Part shown: piece after piece, positions 25,432 to 34,048 of the stretch
Numbering within the stretch: the first letter of the stretch is position 1
How the letters are laid out: each line of letters starts with the position of its first letter
Source: Noviluteimonas caseinilytica
GTDB lineage: Bacteria; Pseudomonadota; Gammaproteobacteria; Xanthomonadales; Xanthomonadaceae
Assembly (NCBI RefSeq): GCF_018406605.1
Contig: NZ_AP024545.1
Coordinates: 2,542,001 to 2,606,000, forward strand
DNA length: 64,000 nucleotides
Direction of reading: 5' to 3'
The notes under the pieces: generated by a model
Told to the model about the DNA's origin: nothing
Seen by the model: the letters and a program-made list of their open reading frames with translations, nothing else
The model's database searches: none
Program-made: the position numbers and the translations under genes

Positions 25432-26597
25432 TACTTCATGCCGGGTGGTGTGAGGCGCAGGAGCTTTCCGTCTTCTTCGTCGGTCAGCACGTACACCTGG
25501 CCGTCGTTGCCGACGCGCACGTCGCGGATGCGCGCGCCCTGGTCCTGCAGCAGGCGTTCTTCGCCGACGATGGTGTTGCCTTTCAGCGTGAGGCGGATGA
25601 GGTTGGATTCGGCGAGCGAGCCGAGGAACAGGCTGTCGTTCCAGGCGTTGCCGGGGCGGCCGGTGTAGAACGCCAGGCCCGAGAGGCCGGGGGATTTCTT
25701 CCAGTAGTGGTGCGGCTGTTCCATGCCGGGCGCGGCGGTGCCGACGGATTCGGAAATCTTCAGGCCGGAGTAGTCGATGCCGTAGGTGATGATCGGCCAG
25801 CCGTAGTTCTTGCCGGGTTGCGGCAGGTTGATTTCATCGCCGCCCATCGGGCCGTGTTCGCTTTCCCACAACGTGCCGGTGCGCGGGTCGAGCGCGAGGC
25901 CCTGCATGTTGCGGTGGCCGTAACTCCAGATTTCGGGCCGTGCATCCTTGCGGCCGACGAAGGGATTGTCGCGCGGGATGCTGCCGTCTTCGTTGAGGCG
26001 CACCAGCTTGCCCTGCAGCTTGTCGAGTTGCTGCGCGAGCGGTCGGTACGTGCGCTCGCCCTGCGTGATGAACAGGTGGCCGTGGCCGTCGAACACCAGG
26101 CGCGAACCGAAGTGGCTGCTGCCGGAGAGCTTGGGTGCCTGGCGATAGACGACGCGCATGTTTGCCAGCGCGTTGTCGTTCAACGTGCCGCACGACACCG
26201 CGGTGCCGGCCGTACCGTCGTCGCCGGGCTCGGCGTAACTCAGGCACAGGCGATGCGAGGTCTTGTAATCGGGCGCGAGCACGACATCGAGCAAGCCGCC
26301 CTGGCCTTGCGCGAACACCGTGGGGACGCCGGCGATCGGTTCACCGATGCGGCCCTGCGCATCGAGGTGCCGCAGGCGGCCATCGCGTTCGGTGACGAGA
26401 AAGCCGCCTTCCGGCAGCAACGCGACCGACCACGGATGCGACAGGCCATGCGCGAGGGTTTCGACGCGCATGCCGTTGCTGGCGGTCGAGGCTTGCGGTG
26501 CCGCGGCCGATCCGGCGGGCGCCGCGGCGGGCGATTGCTGCGCACTGCAGGCGCAGCCCGCGACGACGGCCAGGAACAACAACGCACGGGGTGCCAT
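25431..26597 (-). CDS. PQQ-type soluble aldose sugar dehydrogenase (YliI/Asd-like)
   Basis: The 388-residue beta-propeller protein carries family motifs HGLSHPWSVALLPEG, SYGHRNMQGLALD (catalytic His region) and ESEHGPMGGDEINL. It oxidises sugars or sugar-like compounds in the periplasm with pyrroloquinoline quinone. The N-terminus is a signal sequence ending VVAGC, so it may be a lipoprotein (predicted). The ATG at 26597 is preceded by GAGGAG, so it is preferred over an ATG 21 bases upstream. No PQQ synthesis genes are in the window. Confidence 0.92.
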   Translation of the reverse strand: MAPRALLFLAVVAGCACSAQQSPAAAPAGSAAAPQASTASNGMRVETLAHGLSHPWSVALLPEGGFLVTERDGRLRHLDAQGRIGEPIAGVPTVFAQGQGGLLDVVLAPDYKTSHRLCLSYAEPGDDGTAGTAVSCGTLNDNALANMRVVYRQAPKLSGSSHFGSRLVFDGHGHLFITQGERTYRPLAQQLDKLQGKLVRLNEDGSIPRDNPFVGRKDARPEIWSYGHRNMQGLALDPRTGTLWESEHGPMGGDEINLPQPGKNYGWPIITYGIDYSGLKISESVGTAAPGMEQPHHYWKKSPGLSGLAFYTGRPGNAWNDSLFLGSLAESNLIRLTLKGNTIVGEERLLQDQGARIRDVRVGNDGQVYVLTDEEDGKLLRLTPPGMK

Positions 26598-26622
26598 GGC
26601 GGTTCTCCTCGTTCGCAACGGG

Positions 26623-28479
26623 TCAACGATAGCCTGCCGCCTGCAATTCGAACAATTCGGCGTAGCGGCCGCCTTCGGCCAGCAATTGCGCGTGCGTGCC
26701 GCTGGCCTCCAGCCGTCCTTCGGCGAGCACCAGGATGCGGTCGGCCATGCGCACGCTGGAGAAGCGGTGCGAAATCAACACGGCGGTGCGGTCGGTCGAG
26801 AGTTCCTTGAAGCGCTGGAACACTTCGAACTCGCTGCGCGCATCCAGCGCGGCCGTAGGTTCGTCGAGGATCATGACCTGCGCATCGCGCATGTACGCAC
26901 GCGCGATCGCGATCTTCTGCCACTGGCCGCCGGACAGATCCACGCCGGTGCGGAAGCGTCGGCCGATGACCTGGTCGTAGCCCTGCGGCAACCCCGCGAT
27001 CACTTCGTCCGCGAACGCGCGCCGCGCGGCGTCTTCCACGCGCGCGCGATCGTCCATCGCTTCGATCTGGCCGACGCCGATGTTTTCGCCGGCCGTCAGG
27101 TGATAGCGCACGAAGTCCTGGAAGATCACGCCGATGTTCGCGCGCAGGTCGTCGAGGTCGTAGTCGCGCAGGTCGCGGCCGTCGAGCAGGATGCGGCCTT
27201 CGTCGGGGTCGTACAGGCGCGCGAGCAGTTTCACCAAGGTGGTCTTGCCGGCGCCGTTCTCGCCGACGAGCGCGAGCACTTCGCCCGCGTGCAGTTCGAA
27301 GTCCAGGCCGCGCAGCGCCCAGCGCTCCGCATCGGGATAGCGGAATCCGACGTTCTCGAACCGGAAGCCCTTCGCGATCGGGCGCGGGATCGGCAACGCG
27401 TCGGGCTTCGAACGGATCTCGGGCTGGATCTCGAAGAACGAATACAGGTCGTCCAGGTACATCGCCTGGCCCGCGACCTGGGAAAACCCGATCAGCAGGC
27501 TTTCGAGCAACTGCCGCAGGCGGCGGAAACTGCCGGCGAGGAAGGTGAGGTCGCCGATGCTGAAATCGCCGCGCACCGTGCGCCACGCGATGTACGCATA
27601 CGCCAGGTAGTAGCCGAGCGTGCCGAGCGCGCCGAGCAGCGTGCCCCACACCGCGCGGCGGCGGGCGAGGGCGCGGTTGGCGAGCATGAACTTCGTCGAG
27701 AGCGTCTGGTAGCGCGCGATGAAGTACTTGTGCAGGTCGAAGATCTTCACTTCCTTCGCGGTCTCGACGCTCGCGCCCATCTGGCGGAGGTATTCGAGCT
27801 GCCGGCGTTCCGGCGTCCACTGGAAGTTGAGCGAATAGTTGAGCGCGTTGAAGTGCGACTCGCCGACGAACGCCGGCACCAGCGCGATCGCCAGCAACAC
27901 CATCAGCCACGGCGCGTACACCAGCAGCCCGGCGGCGAAACTCACGACGGTGATCGCGTCCTGCGCCTGCCCGAACAACTGGCTGAGCAGGTTCATGCGG
28001 CCCATCGTCTGGCGGCGCGCGCGGTCGAGCTTGTCCTGCAGGTCGGGATCCTCGAAGTCTTCGAGGTCCAGCGTCGCGGCGTGTTCCATCAGGCGCACGC
28101 TGGTCGCGTTGGTGAACATCTCCGACAACACCGAGTCGGCGTAACTCACCAGGCGTGCGAGCAGGTCGGCGAGGATCGCGAGCGCGAATTCGCTGAGCAG
28201 CAACATCGCGAGGTGGTCGAGCTGGCCGCTGCGCCACGCCTCGGGCAACGAATCGATGCCGAGTCCGCGGCCGACCAGGCGCACGGCTTCGTCGATGATC
28301 AGCTTGCCGATGTAGAGCGTGGCGATCGGCAGCAATGCGCGGATCAAGCGCAGGCCGAGGCTCGCGATCGTCAGCCCGCGGCTGGTCGCCCAGATCTCGC
28401 GCAGGAACGGCGGAAGGTTGCGCAGGGCGCTGACGCGTTCGCGCAGGGACGGGTTGGATGGGCGGGCAGGCTCGGCCAT
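26623..28479 (-). CDS. ABC exporter, fused membrane and ATPase domains
   Basis: The 618-residue half-transporter has a six-helix ABC membrane domain (about 40-340) and an ATPase domain. Walker A is GENGAGKTT (Lys412), the signature LSGGQ lies near 515, Walker B is VMILDEPTA and the switch His is in ISHRF. It resembles MsbA/lipid- or peptide-exporter types and should act as a homodimer. The start at 28479 is chosen; a longer frame would read through the upstream terminator hairpin. It ends 25 bases before the sugar dehydrogenase start, so read-through is possible. Confidence 0.92.
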   Translation of the reverse strand: MAEPARPSNPSLRERVSALRNLPPFLREIWATSRGLTIASLGLRLIRALLPIATLYIGKLIIDEAVRLVGRGLGIDSLPEAWRSGQLDHLAMLLLSEFALAILADLLARLVSYADSVLSEMFTNATSVRLMEHAATLDLEDFEDPDLQDKLDRARRQTMGRMNLLSQLFGQAQDAITVVSFAAGLLVYAPWLMVLLAIALVPAFVGESHFNALNYSLNFQWTPERRQLEYLRQMGASVETAKEVKIFDLHKYFIARYQTLSTKFMLANRALARRRAVWGTLLGALGTLGYYLAYAYIAWRTVRGDFSIGDLTFLAGSFRRLRQLLESLLIGFSQVAGQAMYLDDLYSFFEIQPEIRSKPDALPIPRPIAKGFRFENVGFRYPDAERWALRGLDFELHAGEVLALVGENGAGKTTLVKLLARLYDPDEGRILLDGRDLRDYDLDDLRANIGVIFQDFVRYHLTAGENIGVGQIEAMDDRARVEDAARRAFADEVIAGLPQGYDQVIGRRFRTGVDLSGGQWQKIAIARAYMRDAQVMILDEPTAALDARSEFEVFQRFKELSTDRTAVLISHRFSSVRMADRILVLAEGRLEASGTHAQLLAEGGRYAELFELQAAGYR

Positions 28480-28519
28480 TGCCGCAGTCTGCGGGGACGC
28501 CCGTGAAGCCGGGGCCCGG

Positions 28520-28551
28520 AAAAAGAAAAAGCCGCGCATCGCTGCGCGGCT
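28520..28551 (-). terminator. Rho-independent terminator of the sigma/DUF4097 operon
   Basis: The stem gccgcgc / gcgcggc is followed on the minus strand by ctttttctttttcc. It lies about 45 bases past the DUF4097 stop. Confidence 0.8.
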
Positions 28552-28563
28552 CTCGTCCTTGCC

Positions 28564-28594
28564 CCGGTCCCTGGTCCCAGGTCCCCGGTCCCGG
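28564..28594. repeat. Heptanucleotide array
   Basis: Four in-phase 7-base units (ccggtcc, ctggtcc, caggtcc, ccggtcc) are followed by cgg. They are the same units as in the right arm at 21194-21221. They lie just after the stop codon of the DUF4097 gene. Confidence 0.85.
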
Positions 28595-28596
28595 CT

Positions 28597-29502
28597 TTAT
28601 TCGAAGATCAACTCCGCATCGCCGGAGAACGTCTCGATCCGGATCTGCCCGGACCCCGTGCCGTAGCGGTGTTCGAAGCTCGCGCCCGGGCCGTACTTCG
28701 GACGTTCGATTTCCGCGCCCGGGGCTTTCAGGTCGCCGCTGAAGGTTTCGCCCGACGCGCGCGCCGAGGTGGCCTTCGGCAGGCGCAGGTGCAGGTCGCC
28801 GCTCACCGATTCGGCCTTCAGTTCGCCGCCGTCGAGCAGGCCGGCGCGCACGGTCACATCGCCTGACACGGTGGAGGCGGCGATGCGGCGCAGGCGCTGG
28901 CCGTTGGCATCGGCCTGGATGTTGCCGGACACGGTTTCCACGTGCATCTCGCCGGTGAGCTTGCCGCGCAGTTCCAGGTCGCCGCTGACGGTGGTGGCGC
29001 TGACTTCGCGGCTGTTGAGCGTGAGGCGCAGGTCGCCGCTGACGCTTTCGATGTCGGCTTCGCGCGGCGCGCCGGCGACGACGACGTCGCCGCTCACGCT
29101 GTCGATCTGCAGCGATTCGCCGGCGGTGCCGAGCACGTCGACGTCGGCGGACACCGCGTCGATTTCCAGTTCGGCCAGCACGGGCACGTTGATGATCAGC
29201 TCGGTCGGCTCGGTCTTGTTGTCGCCGCCGCCCCAGCCGCTGCGCTTGGGATATTCGACGCGGATGCTGAGATCGCTCTCGTCGCCTTCGATGGACAGCT
29301 TCTCCACGCCCTTGCCGAGCGTGCCGCCGATGTGGACTTCCGGCTTGTCCCACACGCGGACCTGGATGCGGCCTTTCACGTTGTCGATTTCGATGTGCCC
29401 GCGCTTGTCGAGGGGACGGGTCTGGTCGATCGGCGTGCCCGCCCACGCCGCGGGTGCGGCCATGCAGGCGATCAGGGCGACGGTGATGAGCTTGCGGGTC
29501 AT
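28597..29502 (-). CDS. DUF4097-family periplasmic beta-repeat protein
   Basis: The 301-residue protein has a signal peptide (ALIACMAAPAAWA) and then a beta-helix-like series of repeats. The phrases SVSGDV, SVSGDL, TVSGDL, TVSGNI and SVSGDL recur about every 20 residues between 130 and 260. Proteins of this kind (DUF4097/DUF2807) are thought to be adhesin-like or envelope-associated, and their function is unknown. It is the last gene of an ECF-sigma operon, so it may be part of the stress signal pathway. The start at 29502 has CGGAG upstream. An ATG at 29559 overlaps the previous stop but gives no good signal peptide. Confidence 0.88.
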   Translation of the reverse strand: MTRKLITVALIACMAAPAAWAGTPIDQTRPLDKRGHIEIDNVKGRIQVRVWDKPEVHIGGTLGKGVEKLSIEGDESDLSIRVEYPKRSGWGGGDNKTEPTELIINVPVLAELEIDAVSADVDVLGTAGESLQIDSVSGDVVVAGAPREADIESVSGDLRLTLNSREVSATTVSGDLELRGKLTGEMHVETVSGNIQADANGQRLRRIAASTVSGDVTVRAGLLDGGELKAESVSGDLHLRLPKATSARASGETFSGDLKAPGAEIERPKYGPGASFEHRYGTGSGQIRIETFSGDAELIFE

Positions 29503-29555
29503 GGGGTGTTCTCCGGAAAAGTCGTGCAAATGCGTTCGGCTGGAATGTGTGTTGG

Positions 29556-30095
29556 TCATGTGGCGAGCGTGGCGATCCGCTGGGTGAGCGCCAGGCGGCG
29601 GGTATAGGTGCGTTGCAGGCGGTCGAGGAGGAAGCGCGCGTCCGGATCGCGCTGGAGCGCGGTGCGGATCTGCGCGGCGCTGCGATCCAGGACCTGCAGT
29701 TCCGGCGCGACCGAGGTGCGGCGCGTCGGCACGCCGGTATCCATCACTTTCAGGGCGGCCTGGTATTCAAGCGTCATCGCATCGGCTTCGCGGGCGAGCA
29801 ACTGGTGGTGCGGGTCGTTGCCGGACGCACCGGTCGGCGCGGGCGCCGGACGCAGCTGCCAGGTGAGGCCGGCGACCAGCGCCAGCGACGCGGCGATCGC
29901 GAAGGGCACGAGGCGCTTGTTGCGCAGCGGCACCGTCGGGCTGGCCGGGGCGCGTTGCGGCGTCGCGGCCAGGCGCTGGGCGATCGATGGCCACAAGTCG
30001 GTGGACGGCGGCAGGTCGCGGCGCAGCGCGCGCAGTTCCCAGCGCAGGGCGTCGGGCAGCGGAGTCGGGGCGTCGTCGTGCTGGATGTCGATCAT
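29556..30095 (-). CDS. Single-span membrane protein, probable anti-sigma factor
   Basis: The 179-residue protein has a soluble N-terminal part (WELRALRRDLPPSTDLWPSI), one transmembrane helix near residues 64-82, and a periplasmic, helix-rich C-terminal part. It follows the sigma gene with a 4-base ATGA overlap. This order and topology are typical of anti-sigma factors. No zinc HxxxCxxC motif is present, so it would be a non-ZAS type, and the assignment rests on context. Confidence 0.7.
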   Translation of the reverse strand: MIDIQHDDAPTPLPDALRWELRALRRDLPPSTDLWPSIAQRLAATPQRAPASPTVPLRNKRLVPFAIAASLALVAGLTWQLRPAPAPTGASGNDPHHQLLAREADAMTLEYQAALKVMDTGVPTRRTSVAPELQVLDRSAAQIRTALQRDPDARFLLDRLQRTYTRRLALTQRIATLAT

Positions 30096-30688
30096 CGTGC
30101 TTCTCCAAGGCGCGTGCGCAGCAATCCGCGCGCGCGGTGCAACTGGGCTTTCGAACTGCCGACCGCCATGCCGAGTTCGGCGGCGATCTCTTCGTGCTTC
30201 CAGCCTTCCACGTCGTGCAGCACGAGGACGGCACGGGCCCGCGGGGGCAGGGTGGCCACCACGCGTTCCAGGTCCATCGACAGGGCGGTGACGTGCCCGG
30301 CCGAATCGATGCTGCCGAGGTTGTCCAGCGCATCTTCGTCGTCGCTGGCCTGCGGCCGGCTGCGGCGCGCGCGCAATTCCATCAGCGCGGTGTTCACGGC
30401 CAGGCGATGCAGCCAGGTGGTGAACGCACTCTCGAACCGATACCCCGGCAGCGCCTGCCACGCGCGGACGAAGGCTTCCTGCGTCAGGTCTTCCGCGCGG
30501 CCGGCATGGCCCCCGACGAGGCGGGCGATGACGCCGTGGACGCGACCGCTATGCCGGCGATACAGCGCCTCGAAGGCGGTCATGTCGCCGCGGCCGGCGG
30601 CACGCACCAGCACGCCGTCCGGATCCTCGGCGGGCACGGGCGCGGCAGTGGTGGCGGGTGTCCATTCGGTCACGGCGGAAGTCAGCAT
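30092..30688 (-). CDS. ECF sigma factor (RpoE-like)
   Basis: The 198-residue protein contains sigma region 2 (AFEALYRRHSGRVHGVIARL; EDLTQEAFVRAWQALPGY) and sigma region 4 (LPPRARAVLVLHDVEGWKHE, then GSSKAQLHRARGLL). It directs RNA polymerase to its own regulon. The start at 30688 is preferred over an upstream start that would read into the fumarase promoter area. The first 30 residues (TPATTAAPVPAEDPDG) are an extra, flexible lead. It is probably held inactive by the membrane protein encoded next. Confidence 0.92.
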   Translation of the reverse strand: MLTSAVTEWTPATTAAPVPAEDPDGVLVRAAGRGDMTAFEALYRRHSGRVHGVIARLVGGHAGRAEDLTQEAFVRAWQALPGYRFESAFTTWLHRLAVNTALMELRARRSRPQASDDEDALDNLGSIDSAGHVTALSMDLERVVATLPPRARAVLVLHDVEGWKHEEIAAELGMAVGSSKAQLHRARGLLRTRLGEAR

Positions 30689-30825
30689 ACCCAGTCCGAT
30701 GCGCTGGCCAGCCGCAAGGTTTAGAAGGCCCCCGCGCCCCGGGCCGGGATAGAATCGCGCCCCTCGCATCCCGTCCCCGGCTGTCCGTGACCCCCCACCA
30801 AGCTTCGCCGCGCCCCGCGGGCCCC

Positions 30826-32340
30826 GTGTCGATCCGCCAGGAAGACCTGGTCCAGTCCATCGCCGACGCGCTGCAGTACATCTCGTACTACCACCCCGTC
30901 GACTACATCCGGAACCTGTCCGCCGCCTACGACCGCGAGGAAAGCCCGGCCGCGAAGGACGCGATCGCCCAGATCCTGATCAATTCGCGCATGTGCGCCG
31001 AAGGCCACCGGCCGATCTGCCAGGACACCGGCATCGTCACCGTGTTCCTCACCATCGGCATGGACGTGCGCTGGGACGACGCGACGATGGGCGTGGAAGA
31101 CATGGTCCACGAAGGCGTGCGCCGCGCGTACAACCATCCCGACAACAAGCTGCGCGCGAGCGTGCTCGCCGATCCGGCGGGCAAGCGCACCAACACGAAG
31201 GACAACACGCCCGGCGTGGTCAACGTGAAGGTGGTGCCGGGCAACACCGTCGACGTGATCGTGGCGGCGAAGGGCGGCGGCTCGGAAGCCAAATCGAAGT
31301 TCGCGATGCTCAATCCGTCCGACTCGATCGTGGACTGGGTGCTCAAGACGGTCCCGACGATGGGCGCCGGCTGGTGCCCGCCGGGCATGCTCGGCATCGG
31401 CATCGGCGGCACCGCCGAGAAGGCGATGCTGCTGGCGAAGGAAGCGCTGATGGAGCCGATCGACATCGTCGAGCTGCAGCAGCGCGGCGCGTCCAATCGC
31501 GCCGAGGAACTGCGCCTGGAGTTGTACGACAAGGTCAACGCGCTCGGCATCGGTGCGCAGGGCCTGGGTGGCCTCACCACCGTGCTCGACATCAAGGTCA
31601 AGGATTACCCGACGCACGCGGCCAACCTGCCGATCGCACTCATCCCGAACTGCGCCGCCACGCGCCACGCGCATTTCACGCTCGATGGCAGCGGCCCGGT
31701 GATGCTGGACCCGCCGTCGCTCGAAGACTGGCCGACGCTCACGTACGACGCGTCGAAGGGCCGTCGCGTGGATCTCGACACGCTGACGAAGGCCGACCTC
31801 GCCACGTGGCAGCCCGGCGAAGTGCTGCTGCTCAACGGCAAGCTGCTCACCGGTCGCGACGCCGCGCACAAGCGCATCGTCGGCATGCTCGACAAGGGCG
31901 AACCGCTGCCCGTCGACCTGCGCGGGCGTTTCATCTACTACGTCGGCCCGGTCGATCCGGTGCGCGACGAAGTCGTCGGCCCCGCGGGCCCGACCACCGC
32001 CACGCGCATGGACAAGTTCACCGAACAGGTGCTCGAACAGACGGGCCTGCTCGGCATGGTCGGCAAGGCCGAACGCGGCCCGGCGGCGATCGAGGCGATC
32101 CGCAAGCACGGCTCGGCCTACCTGATGGCGGTGGGCGGCGCGGCGTACCTGGTGTCGAAGGCCATCAAGGCGGCGAAGGTCGTCGCGTTCGAGGACCTGG
32201 GCATGGAAGCGATCTACGAATTCACCGTGCAGGACATGCCGGTGACGGTCGCCGTCGATTCGCAGGGCACGTCGGTGCATCGCACCGGCCCCGCGGAATG
32301 GCAGGCGCGCATCGGCAAGATCCCCGTGGTCGTCGAGTGA
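30826..32340 (+). CDS. Class I (iron-sulfur) fumarate hydratase
   Basis: The 504-residue fumarase holds both class I domains in one chain. It shows the three Fe-S cysteine contexts RPICQDTG, GAGWCPPGMLGIGIGG and IPNCAATRHAHF. It interconverts fumarate and malate in the TCA cycle and is oxygen sensitive through its 4Fe-4S cluster. The start is uncertain. GTG at 30826 puts the family motif EDLVQSIADALQYISYY at residue 5; GTG at 30787 would add 13 residues. No ATG is available and neither start has a good ribosome site. A TAGAAT box at 30750-30755 may be its promoter. The stop is coupled to the next gene by GTGA. Confidence 0.93.
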   Translation: MSIRQEDLVQSIADALQYISYYHPVDYIRNLSAAYDREESPAAKDAIAQILINSRMCAEGHRPICQDTGIVTVFLTIGMDVRWDDATMGVEDMVHEGVRRAYNHPDNKLRASVLADPAGKRTNTKDNTPGVVNVKVVPGNTVDVIVAAKGGGSEAKSKFAMLNPSDSIVDWVLKTVPTMGAGWCPPGMLGIGIGGTAEKAMLLAKEALMEPIDIVELQQRGASNRAEELRLELYDKVNALGIGAQGLGGLTTVLDIKVKDYPTHAANLPIALIPNCAATRHAHFTLDGSGPVMLDPPSLEDWPTLTYDASKGRRVDLDTLTKADLATWQPGEVLLLNGKLLTGRDAAHKRIVGMLDKGEPLPVDLRGRFIYYVGPVDPVRDEVVGPAGPTTATRMDKFTEQVLEQTGLLGMVGKAERGPAAIEAIRKHGSAYLMAVGGAAYLVSKAIKAAKVVAFEDLGMEAIYEFTVQDMPVTVAVDSQGTSVHRTGPAEWQARIGKIPVVVE

Positions 32341-32732
32341 TCGCGCCGGCCATCCTCGACGGCGAGGGGTTCAAGGTCCGCATCGAACACCACTACGGCT
32401 ACCTGCGTGCGTACGTGCACGACGGGCGCGACTCGCTGCAGGTGTCGATCGCGATGTGGAAGCTGTTGTCGGAACAGTGCGCCAAGCATGGCGTGAAGCG
32501 CCTGCTCGTGGTCGAGGACCTGGCGTCCACGGTGGACGTCGACGACATCGCGAAGGTGGTCGATGCGATGGCGGATTTCGGCTTCGCGAAGATCCGCACC
32601 GCGTTCGTCGAATTGCAGTCCGACATCCAGGGCAGCGAGCTCGGCGAGATCCTCGCGAGCGAGCGCGGCGTCACCGTGCACGTGTCGGGCGACGAGGTCG
32701 CCGCGCGCCACTGGCTGATGTACGGCGAGTAG
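32337..32732 (+). CDS. Conserved small protein, STAS-like fold (inferred), coupled to fumarase
   Basis: This 131-residue protein starts with GTG inside the fumarase stop codon (GTGA). The pattern of alternating strands and helices (LQVSIAMWKLLSEQCAKHG; KRLLVVEDLASTVDVDDIAK; RTAFVELQSD; GVTVHVSGDEVAARHWL) looks like a SpoIIAA/STAS-type fold. I do not recognise a named family. Translational coupling suggests it acts with or near fumarase, or is simply co-expressed. It ends directly against the stop of the convergent MscS gene with no gap. Confidence 0.75.
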   Translation: MIAPAILDGEGFKVRIEHHYGYLRAYVHDGRDSLQVSIAMWKLLSEQCAKHGVKRLLVVEDLASTVDVDDIAKVVDAMADFGFAKIRTAFVELQSDIQGSELGEILASERGVTVHVSGDEVAARHWLMYGE

Positions 32733-34013
32733 TTACTGCGGCGTCGCCGCGTTGCGGTCGTCCAGCAGGTTTTCGGCATCGTTCGCGCGCTGCGCGGCGG
32801 CCAGTTGCGCGTCGATTTCCTTGTCCACCGACGTGTCGGCGGGCGCGGCCTGTTCTTCCTGCGGCGCGTGCATCGGGATTTCCGCCGCCGGCGGCTGCGT
32901 GCCCGCGCGGCGCACGCCGTGGTCGTCCAGCGCGCCTTTCACCGCGCGCATCGCCGCGCTGCGCGTGCGCGCGACGCTGTTGGCCTTCTGGTCCACCCAG
33001 CCGAAGAACTGCACCGTCATGCGATCGGGCAGGTATTCGGTGACGAGCGCGTAGGGCGCCGGATCGGCCAGCACGCCTTCGATGCCTTCCACCGCGGCCA
33101 GGCCGACGCGTTGCGCATCGCCGACCGAGGCGTTGGGATCCAGCGGCACGAGGAAATCGAACCGGCGCTTCGGGTTCTCGGTGTAGTTGAGCACCACCGA
33201 GCGGAACACGAGCGCATTCGGCAACGCGATCTGGTTGCCGTCGAGCGTCATCAGCAGCGTTGCGCGCGAGGTGAGCGCGACCACCTTGCCTTCGTGCACG
33301 CGATCGATCAGCACGTGGTCGCCCGGCGCGAACGGCCGGCGCAGGCTGAGCAGGATGCCGGCGACGTAGTTCTCGGCGATGTCCTTGAACGCGAAACCGA
33401 GCACCAGGCCGATCACGCCCGCCGAGCCCAGCACCGCGCCCACCAGCGACGAGGCGCCCAGCAGGTCGAGCGCGATCAGCACGCCCGCCAGCACCACGGC
33501 CCACTGCACGATGCGCTGCACCAGGCCTTCCATGTACGGGTTGTCGCTGTGCACGCGCTGCAGCCAGCGCGTGCGGCGCGACAAGGCGCGGCCGATCCAC
33601 ACGCTGGCCAGCACGATCAGCAGCGCCACGATCAGCAACGGCGTGGCGGCCACCAGGCGCACCAGTTTTTCGCCGACCGCCGTCCACGCCACCGCGAAGC
33701 GATCCTTGAGGCGCGCGCTCAACGTGATGCGGTTTTCGACGCTGCTCACGCCCGGCGTCTGCGCCGCGATGGTGACGGCCAGCTTGAGGTCGGCCGGCGC
33801 GATCACTTCGCCATGCAGCAGCGCGACGCCGTCGATGACGCTGGATTCGACGTCGCGCAGTTCCGGGACGGCGTCGAGGCGCGCGTCCAGGCGCTTGCCG
33901 GTGGCGAGGTCGGACGCGACGGTGGTCGCCGGGGCGGGCGCCACCGTGGCGGGCGTGGCGAAGGCGAAGGCGCTCAGCGAAACGAGCAGCAGCGCTGCGA
34001 AGACCCGGACCAT
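32733..34013 (-). CDS. BON-domain mechanosensitive channel (MscS family)
   Basis: The 426-residue protein has a signal peptide and then a periplasmic BON domain (about 45-95: ESSVIDGVALLHGEVIAPA, TPGVSSVENRITL). Three transmembrane helices follow and then the MscS core with the pore helix pattern GAVLGSAGVIGLVLGFAFKD and FAPGDHV. It should open under membrane tension to release solutes on osmotic downshift. The BON domain may contact the envelope. The C-terminal 60 residues are hydrophilic and predicted to be flexible. The start at 34013 begins directly with the signal peptide. Confidence 0.92.
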   Translation of the reverse strand: MVRVFAALLLVSLSAFAFATPATVAPAPATTVASDLATGKRLDARLDAVPELRDVESSVIDGVALLHGEVIAPADLKLAVTIAAQTPGVSSVENRITLSARLKDRFAVAWTAVGEKLVRLVAATPLLIVALLIVLASVWIGRALSRRTRWLQRVHSDNPYMEGLVQRIVQWAVVLAGVLIALDLLGASSLVGAVLGSAGVIGLVLGFAFKDIAENYVAGILLSLRRPFAPGDHVLIDRVHEGKVVALTSRATLLMTLDGNQIALPNALVFRSVVLNYTENPKRRFDFLVPLDPNASVGDAQRVGLAAVEGIEGVLADPAPYALVTEYLPDRMTVQFFGWVDQKANSVARTRSAAMRAVKGALDDHGVRRAGTQPPAAEIPMHAPQEEQAAPADTSVDKEIDAQLAAAQRANDAENLLDDRNAATPQ

Positions 34014-34048
34014 GGACACCGTCGAGCGTGGGGGACGAGCGCCGGAGT

